DNA of 64,000 nucleotides from Cafeteria roenbergensis (Eukaryota > Sar > Bigyra > Bicosoecida > Cafeteriaceae): assembly GCA_008330645.1 (NCBI GenBank), contig VLTN01000043.1, positions 62,001 to 126,000 on the forward strand, given 5' to 3'. The notes under the pieces were generated by a model. It made no database searches, was not told where the DNA came from, and worked only from the letters and a program-made list of their open reading frames with translations. The stretch's first letter is position 1. Every line of letters begins with the position of its first letter. Shown one piece after another: positions 49,073-57,862 of the stretch. The position numbers and the translations under genes were made by a program.

Positions 49073-52000
49073 CTAGCCCCGCCGCATCAGCATGGCCGAC
49101 AGCTGGCCGATCTGCTGCTTGCCGATCTCCACCTGGCCGAGCGCTTCCCGGAGCTGCGCCCGAAGGCTGGCGACCTCTGCCTGGACCCGCTGCCGGTTCG
49201 CCTCGGCCACCTCGCTCCGGCGCAGCGCCGCTTCGGCAGCAGCCTCGGCCTTGCGAATCGCAGCCTGGGCTCGCGCCGCCGCGCTGCGCTGCTCGTCGCG
49301 CAAACCCCTCACAACCAGCTTGTCTGCCTCCCGCTCTCGCCTGGCCGCGTCGTCGACCAGGGCAGGCGAGTCTGAGCGACGAGCGGTGTCCGCCCCAGCT
49401 GTGGATACGGTGCTGGCGTCGGCCGCCCCGTGCGTTGCTGCTGGCGACATGGTTGCGCTTTCTGTTGCGAGGGAGGCCGCGCTGGCTCGCTCGGCAGCCA
49501 GTGTCTCTCTCAGGGATTCGAGGCGCCTGTGGAGCGTGTCCCTCTCTGTTTCAGTGGCGCGCGCCGCTGCCAGCGCCTCCTCGAGACGGCGCGCGTTGAG
49601 GCCTTGCTGCACAGCCAGCAGCCGTTGGGCCTCCTGAGACTCTGCCTGTGCAGCCGCAAGTTTGTCCTCCAGACGGCGCTTCGTGTCTTCCACGGTCAGC
49701 TTGGCCTCTTCGAGGCGGGCCTGGGCATCAGCGAGCTGGCGGCGAAGCGTTCGCTCCTTCCCAAGAAGGCCGCTCTCTGCTTCATGCATATCGGAGGCGA
49801 GGCGTTGCAATCGCTCCTGCGACTCTTTGGCCGAAGCTTCCGCTTGCTCAGCACGCTGCACCGCTGCCACACGCTCTTGCTCGATGGCCTCCTGAACGGC
49901 CTCAAGCGTCGACCGCTCGTCACGCTCACGCTCCGCCTGGGCCTCCGCCTTGCGCAGCCTCTCCAAAATGTCACTTGTTGTGGCTTCGGATTCTGCAGTC
50001 TTCACGCTGAGCGCCTCCTGAGCCATGCGGACGCGACCCTCCAGCTCCTCACGCGCCTTGACCGCATCAGCCTGGCTCGCTTCCAGCGCCGACTCCGCCT
50101 CCCGCACACGGCCCTCCAGCTCCTCACGCGCCTTGGCCGCATCGGCCTGGCTCGCCTCCAGCGCCGACTCCGCCTCCCGCACACGGCCCTCCAGCTCCTC
50201 ACGCGCCTTGGCCGCATCGGCCTGGCTCGCCTCCAGCGCCGACTCCGCCTCCCGCACACGGCCCTCCAGCTCCTCACGCGCCTGGGCCGCCTCCGAATCG
50301 CTGGCGCCAGCTGCCGCCTGTGCCGCCTTCAGGGCCTCGCCCTGGGCCTTGAAGCGTCCCACAAGCTCACGCAGCTTCTCCACAGCCTGATCCTTGGCTG
50401 ACGCATGCTTGGCCGCCTCAGCCTGGCTCGCCTCCAGCTCCGACTCCGCCTCCCGCACACGGCCCTCCAGCTCCTCACGCGCCTGGGCCGCCTCCGAATC
50501 GCTGGCGCCAGCTGCCGCCTGTGCCGCCTTCAGGGCCTCGCCCTGGGCCTTGAAGCGTCCCACAAGCTCACGCAGCTTCTCCACAGCCTGATCCTTGGCT
50601 GACGCATGCTTGGCAGCCTCAGCTTGGCTCGCTTCCAGCGCCGACTCCGCCTCCCGCACACGGCCCTCCAGCTCCTCACGCGCCTTGGCCGCATCAGCCT
50701 GGCTCGCTTCCAGCGCCGACTCCGCCTCCCGCACACGGCCCTCCAGCTCCTCACGCGCCTTGGCCGCATCGGCTTGGCTCGCCTCCAGCGCCGACTCCGC
50801 CTCCCGCACACGGCCCTCCAGCTCCTCACGCGCCTTGGCCGCATCAGCCTGGCTCGCCTCCAGCGCCGACTCCGCCTCCCGCACACGGCCCCGCACACGG
50901 CCCTCCAGCTCCTCACGCGCCTTGACCGCATCGCTGGCGCCAGCTGCCGCCCTTGCCGCCTTCAGCGCCGACTCCGCTTCCCGCACACGTCCCACAAGCT
51001 CACCAGCTTCTCACGCGCCTTGGCCGCATGCAGCCGCCTCAGGCTCGCCTCCAGCGCCGACTCCGCATCTCGCACACGGCCCTCCAGCTCCTCACGCGCC
51101 TTGACCGCATCAGCCTGGCTCGCCTCCAGCGCCGACTCCGCCTCCCGCACACGGCCCTCCAGCTCCTCACGCGCCTTGGCCGCATCGGCCTGGCTCGCCT
51201 CCAGCGCCGACTCCGCCTCCCGCACACGGCCCTCCAGCTCCTCACGCGCCTTGGCCGCATCAGCCTGGCTCGCCTCCAGCGCCGACTCCGCCTCCCGCAC
51301 ACGGCCCTCCAGCTCCTCACGCGCCTGGGCAGCCTCCGAATCGCTGGCGCCAGCTGCCGCCTGTGCCGCCTTCAGGGCCTCGCCCTGGGCCTTGAAGCGT
51401 CCGACCAGCTCACGCAGCTTCTCCACAGCCTGATCCTTGGCTGACGCATGCTTGGCCGCCTCAGCCTGGCTCGCCTCCAGCGCCGACTCCGCCTCCCGCA
51501 CACGGCCCTCCAGCTCCTTACGCGCCTGGGCCGTCTCCTCCTCCCCGCGGGCTCGCAGAGACTCTGCCAACGCCACCGCAGCATCACGTGCCTTGGCCGC
51601 CTTCTCCAGGCTTGCTTCCAGCGCCGACTGCCGCCTGCCCGCACTGACTGGCGCTCAAGCTCCTCACGCGCCTTGGCCGCATCAGCCTGGCTCGCCTCCA
51701 GCGCCGACTCCGCCTCCCGCACACGGCCCTCCAGCTCCTCACGCGCCTTGGCCGCATCGGCCTGGCTCGCTTCCAGCGCCGACTCCGCATCTCGCACACG
51801 GCCCTCCAGCTCCTCACGCGCCTTGGCCGCATCAGCCTGGCTCGCCTCCAGCGCCGACTCCGCCTCCCGCACACGGCCCTCCAGCTCCTCACGCGCCTGG
51901 CAGCTGTCCCTCCTCGCGGGCTCGCAGAGACTCTGCAACGCCACCGCAGCATCACGTGCCTTGCCGCCTTCTCCAGGCTTGCTTCCAAGTCTTGCCGCCC

Positions 52001-55000
52001 TGCTTCATATTCTGACTGCTTGCGCTCAAGCTCCTCACGCGCCTTGGCCGCATCAGCCTGGCTCGCCTCCAGCGCCGACTCCGCCTCCCGCACACGGCCC
52101 TCCAGCTCCTCACGCGCCTTGGCCGCATCAGCCTGGCTCGCTTCCAGCGCTGACTCCGCCTCCCGCACACGGCCCTCCAGCTCCTTACGCGCCTGGGCTG
52201 TCTCCTCCTCCCCGCGGGCTCGCAGAGACTCTGCCAACGCCACCGCAGCATCACGTGCCTTGGCCGCCTTCTCCAGGCTTGCTTCCAAGTCTTGCCGCCC
52301 TGCTTCATATTCTGACTGCTTGCGCTCAAGCTCCTCACGCGCCTTGGCCGCATCAGCCTGGCTCGCCTCCAGCGCCGACTCCGCCTCCCGCACACGGCCC
52401 TCCAGCTCCTCACGCGCCTTGGCCGCATCAGCCTGGCTCGCCTCCAGCGCCGACTCCGCCTCCCGCACACGGCCCTCCAGCTCCTCACGCGCCTTGGCCG
52501 CATCAGCCTGGCTCGCCTCCAGCGCCGACTCCGCCTCCCGCACACGGCCCTCCAGCTCCTCACGCGCCTTGGCCGCATCGGCCTGGCTCGCCTCCAGCGC
52601 CGACTCCGCCTCCCGCACACGGCCCTCCAGCTCCTCACGCGCCTTGGCCGCATCAGCCTGGCTCGCTTCCAGCGCTGACTCCGCCTCCCGCACACGGCCC
52701 TCCAGCTCCTTACGCGCCTGGGCTGTCTCCTCCTCCCCGCGGGCTCGCAGAGACTCTGCCAACGCCACCGCAGCATCACGTGCCTTGGCCGCCTTCTCCA
52801 GGCTTGCTTCCAAGTCTTGCCGCCCTGCTTCATATTCTGACTGCTTGCGCTCAAGCTCCTCACGCGCCTTGGCCGCATCGGCCTGGCTCGCTTCCCTCCA
52901 GCTCCTCACGCGCCTTGGCCGCATCAGCCTGGCTCGCTTCCAGCGCTGACTCCGCCTCCCGCACACGGCCCTCCAGCTCCTTACGCGCCTGGGCTGTCTC
53001 CTCCTCCCCGCGGGCTCGCAGAGACTCTGCCAACGCCACCGCAGCATCACGTGCCTTGGCCGCCTTCTCCAGGCTTGCTTCCAAGTCTTGCCGCCCTGCT
53101 TCATATTCTGACTGCTTGCGCTCAAGCTCCTTACGCGCCTTGGCCGCATCGGCCTGGCTCGCCTCCAGCGCCGACTCCGCCTCCCGCACACGGCCCTCCA
53201 GCTCCTCACGCGCCTGGGCCGCCTCCGAATCGCTGGCGCCAGCTGCCGCCTGTGCCGCCTTCAGGGCCTCGCCCTGGGCCTTGAAGCGTCCGACCAGCTC
53301 ACGCAGCTTCTCTACAGCCTGATCCTTGGCTGACGCATGCTTGACAGCCTCAGCCTGGCTCGCCTCCAGCGCCGACTCCGCCTCTCGCACACGGCCCTCC
53401 AGCTCCTCACGCGCCTTGACCGCATCGGCCTGGCTCGCCTCCAGCGCCGACTCCGCCTCTCGCACACGGCCCTCCAGCTCCTCACGCGCCTTGACCGCAT
53501 CAGCCTGGCTCGCCTCCAGCGCCGACTCCGCCTCCCGCACACGGCCCTCCAGCTCCTCACGCGCCTGGGCCGCCTCCGAATCGCCGGCGCCAGCTGCCGC
53601 CTGTGCCGCCTTCAGGGCCTCGCCCTGGGCCTTGAAGCGTCCCACGAGCTCACGCAGCTTCTCTACAGCCTGATCCTTGGCTGACGCATGCTTGGCAGCC
53701 TCAGCCTGGCTCGCCTCCAGCGCCGACTCCGCCTCCCGCACACGGCCCTCCAAGCTCCTTACGCGCCTTGGCCGCATCGGCCTGGCTCGCCTCCAGCGCC
53801 GACTCCGCCTCTCGCACACGGCCCTCCAGCTCCTCACGCGCCTTGACCGCATCGGCCTGGCTCGCCTCCAGCGCCGACTCCGCCTCCCGCACACGGCCCT
53901 CCAGCTCCTCACGCGCCTGGGCCGCCTCCGAATCGCTGGCGCCAGCTGCCGCCTGTGCCGCCTTCAGGGCCTCGCCCTGGGCCTTGAAGCGTCCGACCAG
54001 CTCACGCAGCTTCTCCACAGCCTGATCCTTGGCTGACGCATGCTTGGCCGCATCAGCCTGGCTCGCCTCCAGGGCTGCCTCGGCACTCGAGCGTTGAGCC
54101 TGAATTTGCTCGGTCAGCTCCTGCCGCATTTCGTCAAACTGGGCTTTGAGGTCGTCTAGCTCGGCCTCTGCACGGCTCGCAGCCAGGGCCGATTCGGCAG
54201 CCCGGGCGCTACCCTCGACGCCCCGCTTCGAGTCGGCCTCCAGTTCCGCCATTCGCCTTTGCACCTGCTCGAGCTCGGCCGCGACCGCAGCCCGAGCGCT
54301 GGCCGCCTGGTCAGCCAGCCTCTCGCTGGCTTCGGCCCGCTGCTTCAAGGCAGAGCTGCGGCGTTCTGCCTCGCTGCGAGCAGTGCTGGCAGCCTCAAGT
54401 CGCGCCTGCATGTCCGCCCGGTCTGCTTCCGCAGCCCGGCGGGCAGCCTCTGCCTCCTCCAGCAGCGCTGTCGCCTTTGAGGTCGAGTCTGCGACCTCGG
54501 CCTGGCCGGCTCGCTCCGCAGCGAGAGCTGCTTGGGCCTCCTTCAGCTGCTGTGCTTGCGCCTTGAACTTGTCCACGAGCGTGCGAAGCTTGGCAATGGC
54601 TGTGGCCTTGTCGGTCTTGGCCCTCTCAAGCTCGGCTGCGTTGGTGGCTGCTTCCAGCTTTGAAGCCTCGAGCATGGCTCTGAGCGAATCTGCACTGGCC
54701 CGGACGCTGGAGGGGGCGCCGCCAGCTTCGGAGGCCGAGCCGTCCCTGAGGCCGAGCAAATCTAGCTCTTGCACCGGAACCCTTGACTCCTCCCCCCCGC
54801 TGTCAGCCCCGCCACCCGCGGGCTTGTCTGCGCCGGCTGCCTTAAGGAGCAGCTCCATCCGCTCACTGATGCTGCGCATGGTCAAGCGCTGCGGCTGGGC
54901 CCCTGGGTCCGCACCAGAAGACGTTGGGAGCTGTGGCAGCTTCTTGTCCAAGAAGAGGAGCAGCTTGCGCTGTTGCGTGGTGGTGTTGTGGTGCATGCGG

Positions 55001-55368
55001 CTGACGGCATCCAGCTGAGCGCGCAGCTCGTCCGCGTCGGCAACGCGCCGCCGCTCGGGCGCAGCATCTGGTGAGTCGCCCGCCCCGCTCGGGTGCTCCT
55101 CTTGGGCAGTTGCGGCCAGACCCTGCGGGAAAGGCAGGAAGAATGCCAGGACGGATTGACAAGCTCGCCGGCCCACTGCGCCTGCTGCCTCGGAGCTTCT
55201 CGTGCCAGACTTGGGAGCCACTACAATGCTACTCAAGCAGCAGTGCGCAGCGAAAGCAGGGGCGGGTCGCTTGGGGGCAGTGGGAGGGCGCTTCAAGGCC
55301 AGCCTCGCACAGCAACGGCGCACCTGCCGAAATCTGTCGATCAGTGCCGTGGGGAAGAGCCCCGACAT
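49073..55368 (-). CDS. Giant coiled-coil protein built on a 25-residue repeat; reading frame broken at several points in the array
   Basis: Not a family I recognise. Exon 1 is 55368-55324 (MSGLFPTALIDRFRQ); the intron 55323-55123 has a GTGCGC donor and a pyrimidine-rich CAG acceptor, phase 0. A unique N-terminal part follows (LRAQLDAVSRMHHNTTTQQR, KLLLFLDKKLPQLP), then a coiled coil. From about 54060 down to 50030 the protein consists of copies of a 25-residue unit, AREELEGRVREAESALEASQ then ADAAK, 75 bp each. Two longer inserts recur at intervals: one with HASAKDQAVEKLRELVGRFK, one with KQSEYEAGRQDLEASLEKAA. A unique C-terminal coil (50030-49073) ends QQIGQLSAMLMRRG. The frame breaks near 53752, 52893, 51965, 51925, 51640 and 51005. 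Within each segment the same frame is clean, so either the assembly is wrong in the array or the gene is decaying. Likely a cytoskeletal rod. Confidence 0.75.
50030..54060. repeat. 75-bp tandem repeat array with higher-order structure
   Basis: About four dozen near-identical 75-bp units, each including CTCCAGCTCCTCACGCGCCT and GCCGACTCCGCCTCCCGCAC on the plus strand. Single-base differences are few (GCCTGGCTCGCCTCC against GCTTCC, CATCGGCC against CATCAGCC). Blocks of about 180 bp and 150 bp with their own sequences are inserted at intervals. The homogeneity implies recent unequal crossing-over or gene conversion. The array has no stop codons in several frames on both strands, which creates false ORFs. 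Confidence 0.95.
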
Positions 55369-55758
55369 TGCCGGGCTGGCAACGATGCGCCTTCGCGCCC
55401 GGGAACCCGGCTCCGCAAGTTCGGGGAGCCCGTGAGGTCCGGCTTGCGGGGTGTTTGCTGCGCCTCGCCAGGAGACCGCCCTGCCGCTTGCTCTGCTTCG
55501 CGCCTGGCGCGCGCTCCTCCGCTGGTTTCACGCTTGCCGTGACATCGCGGCAGCCAGGCACAGCTTCGGCCGCACGCGGAAGGTGCACTTCAGATGCGAT
55601 GGCGAAAGCAGCCAGAGGCGGGGACTCTTGCGAGACGCGGTTTCCCATCGTTCGACAGACGAGCACGAGCACGCGATACAGTCGCACCGCAACACGAACA
55701 GCAACACACATGCGGAGAAAGCACGGTCTTCGCGGTCAGAGAGTGACAGAGGGTGGGC
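55369..55758. other. Intergenic region between two same-strand genes, with CA-rich repeat
   Basis: 390 bp between the start of the repeat-array gene and the stop of RPF2, the only head-to-tail junction in the window. GACGAGCACGAGCACGCG and CAACACGAACAGCAACACAC occur at 55655-55710, like repeats seen where genes converge. No convincing ORF. Confidence 0.5.
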
Positions 55759-56877
55759 TCATGCGTCCGCCCGCCTGCTGCGCTTGGCGCGCTCGCTTCC
55801 GGCCTCCGCCGTCTCCGCCGCAGCGTCCTCGTCCTCTTCGGCAGCTCCGCTGCGGCGCTCGCGCCTGTCGAACTTGGACGCCCTGTTGGCACGCAGCTTG
55901 AGCGTGCTAAAGTCCTGCCTCTCCATGTGCACACGGCCGTAGGTGTCGCCCACAGCGTCCTTGGACATGTTCTTCTTGCGCGAGGCGCGGGCCTGGGCCG
56001 GAATGGTGGTGGCTGCCTTCATCATGGCAGCATCTGCGGGCTGGTAGCGGCGAAGGGTTGCGTCCATGTGGAAGCCCATGTCCCGGAGCGCGACCTTGGG
56101 TGTCTTGGTGCCGGAGCGACGCAGGTCGATGGTGTAGGAGCGCAGATGGAACGTCTCGGCAGACGCCTGCGTGACACAGATGCACCAGCTGAAGGAAGTG
56201 AGCAGCATGCCATCTCCAGGGCGCACGGGCACGCCGCGGAACATGTCCAGGAAGATGTTGCGCAGGGTGGCGAACTGCGGCTCCGTCTCCCAGCCGGCGC
56301 CCACGAAGACCATGCAGGGCCGCATGCCGATCTGGGGCGTGGCCCCCCTGGACTCGGCCACGGCGGTGGAGCTGCTGCCCGCGGCAGCAGCGGCAGCGGC
56401 AGCGGCGGCAGGCGCCTCCTCGCTCTCCTCGTCCTCCTCGCCCTCCTCGCCTTCGACTTCCTCTGCGGGCGCGGACATGTCCGCGCCGGCTGTGGGAGCC
56501 TCCGACAGCGACCCCACCCCGGTCAGGCCAAGCTCGACCATGTCGAGAAGCCTGCCTCCGAAGCAGCGGCCGAACACCAGGTTGAACGGGCGCTTCTTCG
56601 AGTGGCTCGCCACAGCAAACAGCCCTGTCCCGTTCTTCTGGGACAGGAACTCCACCGGCTCTGCGTCCTCGAACGGCCGGATGAGGTTGCGGCGCATGAA
56701 GGTCTTGGAGTGCGGCTTGGTCAGGATGGAGAGGTCGCGCAGCACGCTGCGCAGCTCGTCCGTGGACTTGGTGCCGCGAATGCACATCAGGCCCTTGGCG
56801 CCCTCGAACACGGTCGACTCATCCCGGCTTTCCAAAATCCGCTTGGTTTTCCCGTGCGAGCGGCCGCGCTTGGGCAT
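55759..56877 (-). CDS. RPF2: Ribosome production factor 2 (RPF2), Brix-domain protein, 372 aa
   Basis: RPF2 works with RRS1 in the nucleolus to bring 5S RNP into pre-60S particles. The start at 56877 gives MPKRGRSHGKTKRILESRDE, the basic N-terminus typical of the family. The Brix domain spans about 25-300: VFEGAKGLMCIRGTKSTDEL, LSILTKPHSKTFMRRNLIRP, FEDAEPVEFLSQKNGTGLFA, ASHSKKRPFNLVFGRCF, and in its second half SYTIDLRRSGTKTPKVALRD and MGFHMDATLRRYQPA. All these match known RPF2 proteins. An acidic then poly-Ala insert (EEVEGEEGEEDEESEE and about ten Ala) at about 135-170 is not in yeast or human. The C-terminal tail is basic and acidic with GRVHMERQDFSTLKLRANRA and nuclear-localisation-like ends. 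Single exon. Confidence 0.95.
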   Translation of the reverse strand: MPKRGRSHGKTKRILESRDESTVFEGAKGLMCIRGTKSTDELRSVLRDLSILTKPHSKTFMRRNLIRPFEDAEPVEFLSQKNGTGLFAVASHSKKRPFNLVFGRCFGGRLLDMVELGLTGVGSLSEAPTAGADMSAPAEEVEGEEGEEDEESEEAPAAAAAAAAAAGSSSTAVAESRGATPQIGMRPCMVFVGAGWETEPQFATLRNIFLDMFRGVPVRPGDGMLLTSFSWCICVTQASAETFHLRSYTIDLRRSGTKTPKVALRDMGFHMDATLRRYQPADAAMMKAATTIPAQARASRKKNMSKDAVGDTYGRVHMERQDFSTLKLRANRASKFDRRERRSGAAEEDEDAAAETAEAGSERAKRSRRADA

Positions 56878-57862
56878 GGCGGTCCGTCCAGGCGCCGCGA
56901 GCGGGGCACCGGAAGAGTGGGGCGCTCGGGGCCTGAGGCGCTCTGCCAGGCGCCGGCTCTGCAGGAGGCCGAGGCCAGCAGGAGAGTCGATGTGTCACAG
57001 CGCGGCTGCGGCGGCGCGAGCTCGCGCGGAGGGCAGGAGACGTGGTCGCACTCCTCTTGACTGGCCCTCCATGCCGGTAGTCGGGCGGCGTGCCGCCAAA
57101 AGCCTGGGCTCCGTGTAGCCCAGTTTTCGGGCAACTGCTTACGTCACATCGACTGGCGTGCGGTCACACCTCCCGTGGCACCGGCAGCTGGGCCCGGCGC
57201 GGCAAACGCGCGCTGCGCGCGCCGCCTGGGGCTTCTGCGGTGGGGGGGGGGGGGGGGCTGTGCAGAATTCGTGCGCGGCCAAGACTCCGGCCTCTGTCGC
57301 CTGGTCGAAACAAAATGCCGCGCCTGCCGGTATTTGGCGGCGCAAAGATGACTGTGACTCGCGCGACTGGTCCTGATGGCCGCGCGCCCGGGCGCGCATC
57401 GCATGCCGGGCGCGGAAGCGTGGCCCCCAGGGCCCGAGCCAGCGCTTGCTGGGGTCGCCTGGAGGCCTGGCTGCGTGGGACCCGCGTCCAACCGATCTGA
57501 AAGCGAGTGCCGGCAAAGGAAGGGCCGGCTTCACCTGCTGCTCCCTCAAGTCGGCTCCTTGGCACTTGACGCCGCGCGTGCGAATGGGCGGCAACCGGGT
57601 CGCCCGGCCCGCAGTCTCGCCAAAACACGTGTTGTCGCCTCGCGCCCTCCCGCCTGGGCCCCGCGAGGGCGTGCGTCTGTCGCACGCCGTCCTTGACGGG
57701 CCCCCCGCTCGCGTCGAGCGAGACTGGGTGTTCCGGACGTCGACCGCGCTGCCAGCAATCGAGACTCCCCCGATCACTCCCTTTGCACCGGACGCCTGTG
57801 TCGCGGGCTGTGCGCTCCCCATCGCACGGGTTTGGAAAAGCTTGCTTCCCGCACCGCACGCC
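56878..57862. promoter_or_regulatory. Divergent intergenic region between RPF2 and the homeodomain gene
   Basis: 985 bp, the longest gap. It holds a 17-base G run at 57241-57257. The homeodomain frame is open back to about 57446 but reads like untranslated sequence, so a 5' exon and intron may lie here. No RNA gene seen. Confidence 0.45.
57241..57257. repeat. Poly-G run
   Basis: About 17 consecutive G after a T. It could be error-prone in sequencing or form a quadruplex. It lies in the RPF2/homeodomain divergent region. Confidence 0.9.

Noticed and set aside
51448-53322. 624-codon plus-strand Pro/Ser-rich frame in the 75-bp array
   Set aside because: The repeat unit has no stop in several frames. 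The minus-strand coiled coil is continuous with unique protein-like ends, while the plus frame has none.
50030-54060. CRISPR-like array
   Set aside because: Units are contiguous 75-bp coding repeats without unique spacers, in a eukaryotic gene.
55093-55542. 149-codon plus-strand frame in the S/T gap
   Set aside because: It overlaps the array gene's exon and intron and has no recognisable feature. I keep only the possibility of a transcript, not of this protein.
57446-57862. N-terminal extension of the homeodomain protein
   Set aside because: The first codon is not ATG and the sequence has no protein-like order; it probably belongs to the leader or an intron.
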